A stretch of DNA of 14,535 nt from SHAN690 sp040905305 (lineage in GTDB: Bacteria > Bacteroidota > Bacteroidia > Flavobacteriales_G > Salibacteraceae), in assembly GCA_040905305.1 (NCBI GenBank), contig JBBDRU010000340.1:1-14535 (forward strand), written 5' to 3'. This document shows, piece after piece, positions 7,470-14,516 of this stretch. Numbering within the stretch: the stretch's first letter is position 1; every line of letters starts with the position of its first letter. A program made the position numbers and the translations under genes. The notes under the pieces are model-generated. The model was not told the DNA's origin and did not search any database. It saw only the letters and a list, made by a program, of their open reading frames with translations.

Positions 7470-9076
7470 AGTGGAAAAATGAAATACTCCTAATTCTTTT
7501 TTCTGCTCTTCTTTTTATGCCGTTTTTAGGCACTGTCCACCTTTTTGATTGGGATGAAATCAATTTTGCTGAAAGTGCAAGGGAAATGCTGCTGACCAAC
7601 AACTGGTTTTTGGTTCAGGTCAATTTTGAGCCATTTTGGGAAAAGCCTCCTCTATTTTTTTGGCTTCAGGCATTAAGCATGAAAGCATTTGGCATTGGTG
7701 AGTTTGCAGCCCGCCTTCCCAATGCTATATGCGGAATAGTGACTGTATTCGTGCTTTACAGAATAGGGAAACAACACCACAATGCCCGATTTGGATTGCT
7801 CTGGGCTTTTCTTTACATCGGTAGTTTTTTGCCTCATCTGTATTTTAAATCGGGAATCATCGACCCTTGGTTTAACCTTTTCATTTTTCTGTCCATCTAT
7901 TTTCTTTACCGAATTATTCAATTTGGTGATCGACTCACTTACTTAAACGCCATACTCGCAGGACTTTTTAGTGGTTTAGCAATTCTTACTAAAGGCCCGG
8001 TTGGATTCCTATTATTGTTGCTCACATTTTTGGTTTGGTGGAGTTTTAACAGGTTCAAAAAGCCGGCAAAGTTTTCCGTTGTTCTCACCTTTGGTGTGGT
8101 CACATTGGCCGTTTCAACATTTTGGTTTGGACTTGAGACATGGAATAACGGCCCCTGGTTTTTGGTGGAATTTATTTCATATCAGATCGACTTGTTCCTA
8201 AACCCCGTAGCTGGACATAAACAGCCATTTTTTTATCATTTTCTCGTGGTGCTAATGGGATGTTTTCCGCTTTCAGTGTTGGCTATACCTTCCTTTCATC
8301 GAGGGTTTCAGGGTGATTCTGATCGCTTTTCAAAATGGATGAAATACCTTTTTTGGGTGGTGCTGATCTTGTTTTCTATCAGTACTACCAAGATTGTGCA
8401 TTACAGCTCCATGACATATTTGCCGCTATCTTATCTTTCTGCATTGGTCACCTTCAGGTTGATCATGAGCAAAACCGCGCTGCCCAAATGGCAAAGAATT
8501 TGGATTTTGTTTCAGGGAATCTTAATTGGTGTTGGTTTGACGCTAGCTCCAATTTTACTTATGAATCGCAACTATTTATTGTCCAGAATATCAGACCCTT
8601 TTGTCCGGGGGAACCTTACTGCTCCGGTTGATTATTTTGGCTGGGAATGGATGATAGGTTTGATTTATATAAGCGTTGTGATCATAGCTGTTATCAAATC
8701 CAAGACCCGATTGAAACAGAGCGTTTATATTCTAAGCCTCGGAACCGCTGCAACCTTATTTGTCACTATGCCACTTATCGTGCCCATGATTGAGTCGATA
8801 AGCCAACGATCTGCCGTCACTTTCTTTAAAGCCCAACAAGGAAAAGATGTTTATTTAAAACCTTATGGATATAAGAGCTATGCACATCTTTTCTATGGAA
8901 AAGTGACTCCCGAAACCTCTCACAAAATGGATCAGCACAAGCTTGATAATGCAGATAAGCCTGTTTTGATTTCATTAAAAATCAATCGATTAGAGCAATT
9001 CAACAAAGCATATCCAAATGCTATCCTGATCGGTGAACAAGGTGGATTTGCCTTCTACAAGCTTAATCCTCCATGA
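7466..9076 (+). CDS. GT39-family (ArnT/PMT-like) membrane glycosyltransferase
   Basis: A 536-residue integral membrane transferase of the GT-C fold that uses a polyprenyl-phosphate sugar as donor and acts on the outer face of the inner membrane. The diagnostic loop after the first membrane helix is present: HLFDWDEINFAESAREML (25-42), with the catalytic D30-E31 pair, followed by FEPFWEKPPLFFWLQAL (54-70). About 11-12 hydrophobic helices extend to about residue 440, including the TKGPVGFLLLLL segment typical of the family, and a soluble extracytoplasmic tail of about 95 residues follows. The acceptor (protein, lipid A or glycan) cannot be read from sequence. It starts in ATGA overlap with the PAP2 gene and is the last gene of the cluster. 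Its final 14 bp are shared, antisense, with the end of secA, so there is no space for a terminator between them. Confidence 0.9.
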   Translation: MKWKNEILLILFSALLFMPFLGTVHLFDWDEINFAESAREMLLTNNWFLVQVNFEPFWEKPPLFFWLQALSMKAFGIGEFAARLPNAICGIVTVFVLYRIGKQHHNARFGLLWAFLYIGSFLPHLYFKSGIIDPWFNLFIFLSIYFLYRIIQFGDRLTYLNAILAGLFSGLAILTKGPVGFLLLLLTFLVWWSFNRFKKPAKFSVVLTFGVVTLAVSTFWFGLETWNNGPWFLVEFISYQIDLFLNPVAGHKQPFFYHFLVVLMGCFPLSVLAIPSFHRGFQGDSDRFSKWMKYLFWVVLILFSISTTKIVHYSSMTYLPLSYLSALVTFRLIMSKTALPKWQRIWILFQGILIGVGLTLAPILLMNRNYLLSRISDPFVRGNLTAPVDYFGWEWMIGLIYISVVIIAVIKSKTRLKQSVYILSLGTAATLFVTMPLIVPMIESISQRSAVTFFKAQQGKDVYLKPYGYKSYAHLFYGKVTPETSHKMDQHKLDNADKPVLISLKINRLEQFNKAYPNAILIGEQGGFAFYKLNPP

Positions 9077-12000
9077 CTTTAAGAATTTCCCAGAACCCTT
9101 GTTCTACCTTTTGTTCAGCAACTTTAAATTTGACCACTTTGGTTTCGCCTGACTTCACATCACGAACCTCCACGCGGTCATTTCTGCCAGGCTTCTTCGC
9201 CACTTTAACAGGCTCCTTCTTCATTTCGGATTGCTGACCTGCATTGGTGTTTAAGTTTTGAGCCTGATTTGGATTGGGCGAATTATCCCTACGCGTTGCA
9301 GAAACCTGTTCTAAAGCTGGGTCTGCTTTTCTGCCTTGAGTTGCCTGTGCTTCTTGCTGCATTGGCAGAGAAGCTCTGAATAGAAAGCTTGCAAGATCCT
9401 GATTGATTTTTTCAAGCAGTTGCTCAAATAGTTTGTACGACTCAAACTTATAAATCAACAGCGGATCCTTTTGCTCATAACGTGCGTTTTGAACCGATTG
9501 TCTAAGATCATCCATATCGCGTAAATGCTCTTTCCAGTGCAAATCAATCATGGCAAGTGTGGTTGATTTTTCTAACTCCAACCGAAGATTTCTACCTTCT
9601 TTGCTGATAGCTTCTTCCATGTTTACCACCAATGGCAATGTCTTCTTTCCATCTGTTAAAGGCACTTCAATATTTTTATATTGATCACCTTGCGTTGAAT
9701 GAACACGTTGAATAACGGGCATCGCCAGACTTGCTAAAAACTGATTTTTCTTGTCGTAGTGCTCTATAGCTTTTGAAAAAACTTTGTCGGTAAGCTCTTC
9801 AGGCGACCGTTCTAAAAACTCTTCTTCACTAACAGGCGACTCGATAGTCAGTGTTCTGAAAAGCTCCATCTCAAACCCTTCGTAATCGCGCATTTCCTGA
9901 TAATTGGTAGATATAGCAGCGCATACATCATGAATAGCATTGGAGGTTTCAACTCCCATCCGTTCTCCGTAAAGTGCATACCTGCGCTTTTTATAGATAA
10001 CCTCACGCTGAGAATTCATGACATCATCGTACTCCAATAGGTTCTTTCGTATTCCGAAGTTGTTTTCCTCCACCTTTTTCTGTGCTCTCTCAATGCTACG
10101 ACTAACCATACTGTGCTGGATCACCTCACCTTCTTCGAGCCCCATCCGATCCATCAACTTAGCAATTCGTTCAGAGCCAAATAGCCTCATCAAATTGTCT
10201 TCTAAGGAAACAAAGAACTGTGATGAACCAGGATCGCCCTGCCTTCCTGAACGCCCGCGCAGCTGACGGTCAACTCTTCTCGATTCGTGCCGCTCGGTGC
10301 CGATGATTGCCAAACCGCCTGCGTCTTTAACGCCTTCACCAAGCTTAATATCTGTTCCTCTACCTGCCATGTTTGTGGCGATGGTTACTGTACCGGATTT
10401 TCCTGCTTCTGCTACAACGTCAGCTTCTTTCTGGTGTAACTTGGCATTCAACACTTGATGCGGTATTTTACGCATTTTTAGCATCCTGCTCAGCAATTCA
10501 GAAATTTCCACTGATGTGGTTCCAACCAGAATTGGTCTTCCAGCATTTCTTAATTTTTCAACTGCATCAATAACTGCATTAAATTTCTCTCTGGCAGTTT
10601 TGTAAACCAAGTCCTCATCATCGCTTCTTTGAATAGGACGGTTGGTAGGAATCACCACCACATCTAATTTATAAATCTCCCAAAACTCACCCGCTTCTGT
10701 TTCAGCCGTTCCGGTCATACCAGCCAGCTTGTTGTACATCCGGAAATAATTCTGCAACGTCACGGTAGCATACGTTTGCGTTGCTGCTTCAATTTTCACG
10801 TTTTCTTTCGTTTCAATTGCCTGATGCAAACCATCGGAGTATCTCCTGCCTTCCATTACACGGCCGGTTTGTTCATCCACAATTTTCACTTTTCCGTCCA
10901 TTACCACATACTCCACATCTTTTTCAAAAAGAGCAAAAGCCTTCAGCAATTGATTCACAGCATGAATACGCTCTGCTTTTTCAGCGTAATCGCTGATCAA
11001 TCTATCTTTTTCTTTAGCTCGCTCGTCAAGATCTGGAACACGTTGATCCAGGTCTGAGAGTTCAGCGCTGATATCTGGCATGATGAAAAAAGCTGGATCA
11101 TTTCCTTGATCCGTTATTAAGTCAATCCCCTTCTCAGTAAGTTCAACGCTGTTTTGTTTCTCATCGATAACAAAGAAGAGTTCATCATCAATGATGTGCA
11201 TCTCTTTGCTTTGATCTTGCATATAAAAGTTTTCCGTTTTTTGCAATGTTGCTCTAACTCCTGGCTCAGAAAGGTATTTTATCAGCGGTTTGTTTTTGGG
11301 AAGTCCACGGTAGCTGCGTAATAATTGCTCCCCGCCTTTTTTCAAATTTGCATCTAATTGTTTTTTATCTGGTGTGTTTTCAGCATTAGAAGCCAGTAAT
11401 TTTTTTGCTTCTGCCAACGTTTCAGTAATGAGCTTTCGCTGAGCACCAACGAGCTTTTCAACGCTGGGTTTTAAGGCTAAGTATTCTTGTTGATCGCCTT
11501 TAGGGGTGGGTCCTGAAATAATAAGAGGTGTTCGCGCATCATCGATCAAGACTGAATCGACCTCATCGACAATAGCATAATTATGAATGCGTTGAACCAA
11601 ATCCTGGGTTCGGCTAGCCATATTGTCTCTCAAGTAATCAAAACCAAACTCGTTGTTTGTTCCGTAGATAATATCTTTTTGGTAAGCCCTTCTGCGTTCT
11701 TCACTGTTTGGCCGGTGCTTATCAATGCAGTCAATACTCAATCCGTGAAATTCAAAGAGTGGCGCCATCCATTCGGAGTCACGCCTTGCCAGATAGTCGT
11801 TGACCGTTACTACGTGCACCCCTCTACCAGAAAGGGCATTAAGGTAAACCGGCAAGGTAGCGACAAGTGTTTTTCCTTCACCGGTAGCCATTTCTGCAAT
11901 TTTTCCTTCGTGTAAAACAACCCCACCGATCAGCTGCACATCATAGTGAAGCATATCCCAAGTGATCATGTTTCCGGCAGCCTCCCAACTGTTTTGCCAA

Positions 12001-12470
12001 CGAGCAATATCACCCTCGATTTTCACATTGGACTTTGAAGCTGCTATTTCACGGTCATAATCATTCGCCTTTACTTCAAGAGAGGCATTTTCCTTAAATC
12101 TGCGGGCGGTTTCTTTTACCACTGCAAATGCCTCAGGCAGAATATCCTTAAGCACCTGCTCTAAAATTTCGGTAATATCTTTCTCAATCTTATCTATTTG
12201 ATCATAAAGCTCTTCCTTTTGGTATATCTCAATGTTGTCTTCGTCTATTTTTTTCTTGAGCTCCGCAATTTCTTGACGTTGGGCATCCGTTGCCTCAGCA
12301 ATTTTCTTCTTGAAGTGCGTGGTTTTGACCCTGAGGTCATCGTTGCTTATTTCGGAGAGGGGGGCATAATAGGAGTTTATCTCCTCAACAAGAGGCGCTA
12401 AAATCTTGATGTCTTTTTCGCTCTTGTTTCCAAATACCCTATTGAGAACTTTATTAACTACGTCTAACAT
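9063..12470 (-). CDS. secA: Preprotein translocase ATPase subunit SecA (long Bacteroidota form)
   Basis: SecA drives unfolded preproteins through SecYEG by ATP hydrolysis. At 1135 residues it is longer than the roughly 900 of E. coli. Motifs: Walker A MATGEGKT (194-201); VTVNDYLARRDSEWM; YGTNNEFGFDYLRDNM; DEVDSVLIDDARTPLIISGP (302-321); a charged insertion of roughly 90 residues (about 325-415) within nucleotide-binding domain 1; VKIVDEQTGR; LAGMTGTA; MAGRGTDIKLGEG (701-713); and the arginine-finger region RGRSGRQGDPG (738-748). The helical scaffold has WKEHLRDMDDLRQSV. The tail (about 1035-1135) is a Gln/Asn-rich linker followed by PGRNDRVEVRDVKSGETKVV and FWEIL. It lacks the C-x-C-x8-C-[HC] zinc motif; only C248 and C850 are cysteines in the whole protein. 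Start ATG 12470 (MLDVVNKVLNRVFG) fits the family. A promoter and repeated elements lie upstream, and the DUF2795 gene is upstream in the same orientation. Confidence 0.98.
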   Translation of the reverse strand: MLDVVNKVLNRVFGNKSEKDIKILAPLVEEINSYYAPLSEISNDDLRVKTTHFKKKIAEATDAQRQEIAELKKKIDEDNIEIYQKEELYDQIDKIEKDITEILEQVLKDILPEAFAVVKETARRFKENASLEVKANDYDREIAASKSNVKIEGDIARWQNSWEAAGNMITWDMLHYDVQLIGGVVLHEGKIAEMATGEGKTLVATLPVYLNALSGRGVHVVTVNDYLARRDSEWMAPLFEFHGLSIDCIDKHRPNSEERRRAYQKDIIYGTNNEFGFDYLRDNMASRTQDLVQRIHNYAIVDEVDSVLIDDARTPLIISGPTPKGDQQEYLALKPSVEKLVGAQRKLITETLAEAKKLLASNAENTPDKKQLDANLKKGGEQLLRSYRGLPKNKPLIKYLSEPGVRATLQKTENFYMQDQSKEMHIIDDELFFVIDEKQNSVELTEKGIDLITDQGNDPAFFIMPDISAELSDLDQRVPDLDERAKEKDRLISDYAEKAERIHAVNQLLKAFALFEKDVEYVVMDGKVKIVDEQTGRVMEGRRYSDGLHQAIETKENVKIEAATQTYATVTLQNYFRMYNKLAGMTGTAETEAGEFWEIYKLDVVVIPTNRPIQRSDDEDLVYKTAREKFNAVIDAVEKLRNAGRPILVGTTSVEISELLSRMLKMRKIPHQVLNAKLHQKEADVVAEAGKSGTVTIATNMAGRGTDIKLGEGVKDAGGLAIIGTERHESRRVDRQLRGRSGRQGDPGSSQFFVSLEDNLMRLFGSERIAKLMDRMGLEEGEVIQHSMVSRSIERAQKKVEENNFGIRKNLLEYDDVMNSQREVIYKKRRYALYGERMGVETSNAIHDVCAAISTNYQEMRDYEGFEMELFRTLTIESPVSEEEFLERSPEELTDKVFSKAIEHYDKKNQFLASLAMPVIQRVHSTQGDQYKNIEVPLTDGKKTLPLVVNMEEAISKEGRNLRLELEKSTTLAMIDLHWKEHLRDMDDLRQSVQNARYEQKDPLLIYKFESYKLFEQLLEKINQDLASFLFRASLPMQQEAQATQGRKADPALEQVSATRRDNSPNPNQAQNLNTNAGQQSEMKKEPVKVAKKPGRNDRVEVRDVKSGETKVVKFKVAEQKVEQGFWEILKVMED

Positions 12471-12523
12471 GTCTTATCAAATTGTTGTTTACTAAGGCAA
12501 TGGTCTTACCAAAGTGCTAAACC

Positions 12524-12536
12524 TGCCATTCTGCCA
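12524..12536. promoter_or_regulatory. Tandem TGNCA element in the secA leader (candidate operator)
   Basis: TGCCATTCTGCCA consists of two copies of TGCCA with an 8-bp period. Each copy fits TGNCA, which is its own reverse complement, so the block reads alike on both strands. It lies about 55-65 bp upstream of the secA ATG, in the predicted leader. Possible repressor or stress-regulator site; the function is inferred only. Confidence 0.3.
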
Positions 12537-12546
12537 CTGACCTCTC

Positions 12547-12563
12547 GTCAAAGGGTGTCAAAG
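12547..12563 (-). repeat. Direct repeat CTTTGAC, 10-bp period, at the secA promoter
   Basis: On the minus strand CTTTGAC occurs twice (12563-12557 and 12553-12547), one helical turn apart. The first copy forms the 3' half of the -7 element and the second spans the predicted transcription start. It could be a protein-binding site on one face of the helix, or chance. Confidence 0.35.
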
Positions 12564-12595
12564 TTAATGAGAATGAGGGGGAGGATTACATCAAA
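12559..12595 (-). promoter_or_regulatory. Probable secA promoter
   Basis: Read on the minus strand, TAACTTTG (12566 to 12559) is a perfect match to the phylum -7 element TAnnTTTG. The nearest -33-like TTTG (12595 to 12592) is 25 bases upstream, somewhat far. The transcript would begin near 12552, giving a secA leader of about 80 bases. The promoter lies just downstream of the DUF2795 terminator, as expected for independent transcription. Confidence 0.45.
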
Positions 12596-12603
12596 ATTTT
12601 CAT

Positions 12604-12629
12604 AAAAAAAGCCCTTAAACTAGGGCTTT
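12604..12629 (-). terminator. Intrinsic terminator after the DUF2795 gene
   Basis: Read on the minus strand, AAAGCCCT / AGGGCTTT (12629-12622 with 12615-12608) form an 8-bp stem with a 6-base loop. The run continues as T to 12604 (seven T at 12610-12604, the last three of the stem arm included). On the plus strand no T tract follows, so it works for minus-strand transcripts. It begins about 19 bp past the DUF2795 stop and separates that gene from secA. Confidence 0.88.
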
Positions 12630-12647
12630 AGAGCTTGACTTATAGCG

Positions 12648-12869
12648 TCAGTATTCATCTTCGTTAAAGAAAAAGTCATCCTTCGTAGGATAATCAGGCC
12701 AAATATCTTCAATGGTTTCGTAACTTTCTCCTTCGTCTTCCAGATCCTGCAGATTCTCAACTACTTCCAATGGCGCTCCTGTGCGCATCGCAAAATCGAT
12801 CAATTCGTCTTTGGTAGCGGGCCAAGGAGCATCTTCTAAGTAAGAAGCCAATTCTAATGTCCAATACAT
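12648..12869 (-). CDS. Small acidic DUF2795-family protein
   Basis: A 73-residue soluble protein, strongly acidic, with no signal peptide or membrane segment. The N-terminal half (MYWTLELASYLEDAPWPATK, then DELIDFAMRTG) resembles the DUF2795 helical fold, and the second half contains EVVENLQDLEDEGESYE, DIWPDYPTKDDFFFNEDEY and ends in a highly acidic tail. Its function is unknown. It appears to be a strongly conserved small protein in this phylum. It has its own promoter (perfect -7 element) and its own terminator, 106 bp after the adenosyltransferase gene and 177 bp before secA. The arrangement suggests it is an independently expressed cytoplasmic protein and not a dispensable spacer. Family assignment is by recall of the pattern. 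Confidence 0.85.
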   Translation of the reverse strand: MYWTLELASYLEDAPWPATKDELIDFAMRTGAPLEVVENLQDLEDEGESYETIEDIWPDYPTKDDFFFNEDEY

Positions 12870-12905
12870 CTCTTATTCAATTTAAATAGAATCCTCTCAA
12901 AGCCG

Positions 12906-12935
12906 CAAAAATATCATTTTGAGAACAGCTTGCAA
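12906..12935 (-). promoter_or_regulatory. Promoter of the DUF2795 gene overlapping a 12-bp palindrome
   Basis: On the minus strand a -33-like TTG (12935-12933) is followed after 19 bases by TATTTTTG (12913-12906), a perfect TAnnTTTG -7 element. The leader to ATG 12869 would be about 30 bases. The TTG lies at the centre of the perfect palindrome AGCTTGCAAGCT (12927-12938), a possible operator. This is the best-formed promoter in the window. Confidence 0.5.
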
Positions 12936-12975
12936 GCTTATTTTTTCGAGTCTTAATGTTTTGTTTTACAATTAC

Positions 12976-13530
12976 TTATGATGACGGTCGAGGGCGCCAT
13001 GGTATTTCATCAACGTCCAATTCCATCGCAAGTTGTCTTGACAGTACGAAAAAATAATCAGAAAGACGATTTAAGTATTGTAAAATCAAATCATTAACAA
13101 CCTCGTTTTTGCTAAGTGCAACCACGTGCCTTTCAGCCCTACGGCAAACGCACCTGCAAATGTGTGCCTGAGAAACCAATGCATGACCACCAGGTAGAAC
13201 GAACGACTTCATTTCCGGGAGATTGGCATCCATATCGTCCATCCGTTTTTCCAAAAATCTGATTTCCGTTCCGTCAATCATTGGCAACTTCATCTTGTTC
13301 TTTATCGGGTCAGACGCAAGTTGAGAGCCAATGGTAAAGAGTTCTTCCTGAATCTTCAACAAGTCAGACCTATGTTGATCGCTTGCTAGTGCGTCACGCA
13401 ACGCTCCGATGAATGCATTGAGTTCGTCAACTGTTCCGTATGACTCAATGCGCAAATGGTTTTTAGGCAATCTTGTACCGCCTAAAATTCCGGTGTCACC
13501 GGAGTCTCCTTTTTTCGTGTAAATCTTCAT
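12976..13530 (-). CDS. pduO: Cob(I)yrinic acid a,c-diamide adenosyltransferase, PduO type
   Basis: A 184-residue ATP:cob(I)alamin adenosyltransferase that makes adenosylcobalamin, the cofactor of B12-dependent enzymes such as methylmalonyl-CoA mutase. PduO-type trimer motifs: ATP-binding N-terminus TKKGDSGDTG (5-14); RIESYGTVDELNAFIG (27-42); FVLPGG (110-115); CRCVCRRAER (125-134), containing the conserved R-x-x-CRRAER nucleotide and active-site residues; and YLNRLSDYFFVLSR (152-165). Full length. The start ATG 13530 gives the family's standard MKIYTKKGD beginning. It is divergent from the EamA transporter gene, separated by 71 bp, and lies upstream of the DUF2795 gene. No B12 riboswitch is visible in the 71-bp leader region, and no other cobalamin gene is in the window, so it probably serves salvage. 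Confidence 0.95.
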   Translation of the reverse strand: MKIYTKKGDSGDTGILGGTRLPKNHLRIESYGTVDELNAFIGALRDALASDQHRSDLLKIQEELFTIGSQLASDPIKNKMKLPMIDGTEIRFLEKRMDDMDANLPEMKSFVLPGGHALVSQAHICRCVCRRAERHVVALSKNEVVNDLILQYLNRLSDYFFVLSRQLAMELDVDEIPWRPRPSS

Positions 13531-13601
13531 GATATCAACAATAGCGAAAACTTTGGGTTTTGCAAAGGTTACTTTTGAATTTGAAATTTAACTGTCCTTT
13601 T
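13531..13601. promoter_or_regulatory. Divergent promoter region between the adenosyltransferase and EamA genes
   Basis: Plus strand: TACTTTTG (13570-13577) is a perfect TAnnTTTG, 24 bases before ATG 13602; the only TTTG upstream (13552-13555) is 14 bases away, closer than usual. Minus strand: TATTGTTG (13543 to 13536) matches 7 of 8 and has a TTTG 19 bases upstream (13566-13563), but it would give a nearly leaderless transcript. An imperfect symmetry, CTTTG (13551-13555) and CAAAG (13563-13567), lies between them and could be an operator or chance. Confidence 0.35.
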
Positions 13602-14516
13602 ATGACAATCAATTTTAAGCGTCCATTTGTTCAGTGGATCACCCTCATTTTATTAGCCCTTACCTGGGGAAGCTCGTTCATCTTGATGAAAAAAGGCCTC
13701 ATTTACTACGCTCCGGAAGAAGTTGCCGCTTTTCGAATCAGCATTGCAATGCTGGTTTTGCTCCCCATTTCGCTTGCGAACTTGAAATCGATCAAGGGAA
13801 AAGTGCTTCCTGTTTTTGCTACGGGTCTTTTTGGAAATGCCATTCCAGCCTTTCTTTTTGCCATTGCGCAAACCGAAATACCCAGTTCTTTAAGCGGGAT
13901 GCTCAATTCACTCACTTCCCTGTTCACTTTGTTGATTGGCATTGTTTTCTTCAAAACGGCTGCGGTACGCTTTCAAATCATTGGTGTTTTGATCGCCTTA
14001 GTCGGAGCCCTTGGACTTATCGGTTTCGGCAATTTGCTCGATTTTGGCATCCATGGCAAATATGCCGTTCTGGTAATCATCGCTTCGGGATGCTATGGCA
14101 TTGGAGTAAATATCATAAAGTTTTATCTGCATGATATTAAGCCCACCCACATTACTTCCATCTCATTTTTAATGGTGGGTCCATTGCTTCTGCTTTATCT
14201 TTTAATGGGCACAGACTTTATGGCTCACATAAACGAAGGGCATGATGCATTGATCGGCCTAGGCTATTTAGCTGTTTTGGGGGTGATTGGCACAGCAATC
14301 GCGGTCATAATATTTAATCGCCTCATCAAAGAAACAACTGCAGTATTCGCCAGTTCAGTTACCTACCTCATTCCCGTAGTTGCTCTAGGATGGGGATTAA
14401 TAGACGGTGAAAACATCACGTTAGACCAAAGCCTTTATTTGTTGCTTATTTTAGGAGGAATCTTTCTGATCAATTCTGGCGCACCGGGTCGTTTAATTAA
14501 TCGGTTATTCAGATAG
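13602..14516 (+). CDS. EamA/DMT-superfamily transporter
   Basis: A 304-residue inner-membrane permease of the drug/metabolite transporter superfamily, with two EamA repeats of five helices each (about 8-140 and 155-295). The first repeat has the signature WGSSFILMKKGL followed by APEEVAAFRI and LLPISL. The second includes IIASGCYGIGVNIIKFYL, and AVFASSVTYLIPVVALGWG near the end is typical. The substrate cannot be predicted; metabolite or amino acid efflux is common in the family. ATG 13602 (MTINFKRPFVQW) is chosen over the in-frame TTG 13560, because a -7 promoter element (13570-13577) would otherwise lie inside the gene and the extra residues are not membrane-like. The stop lies 19 bp from the right edge. 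Confidence 0.92.
   Translation: MTINFKRPFVQWITLILLALTWGSSFILMKKGLIYYAPEEVAAFRISIAMLVLLPISLANLKSIKGKVLPVFATGLFGNAIPAFLFAIAQTEIPSSLSGMLNSLTSLFTLLIGIVFFKTAAVRFQIIGVLIALVGALGLIGFGNLLDFGIHGKYAVLVIIASGCYGIGVNIIKFYLHDIKPTHITSISFLMVGPLLLLYLLMGTDFMAHINEGHDALIGLGYLAVLGVIGTAIAVIIFNRLIKETTAVFASSVTYLIPVVALGWGLIDGENITLDQSLYLLLILGGIFLINSGAPGRLINRLFR

Noticed and set aside
9100..12400. Several open frames on the plus strand inside secA (for example 10018-10266, 10776-11057, 11583-11915)
   Set aside because: They are antisense to strongly conserved SecA coding sequence, have no family resemblance and have no promoter or spacing that supports them.
13560..13601. TTG-started extension of the EamA transporter
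   Set aside because: It would place a perfect -7 promoter element inside the coding sequence, and the added residues do not resemble the family.
13531..13601. Cobalamin riboswitch for the adenosyltransferase gene
   Set aside because: The intergenic region is only 71 bp and shows no B12-box-like conserved segment or long paired structure.
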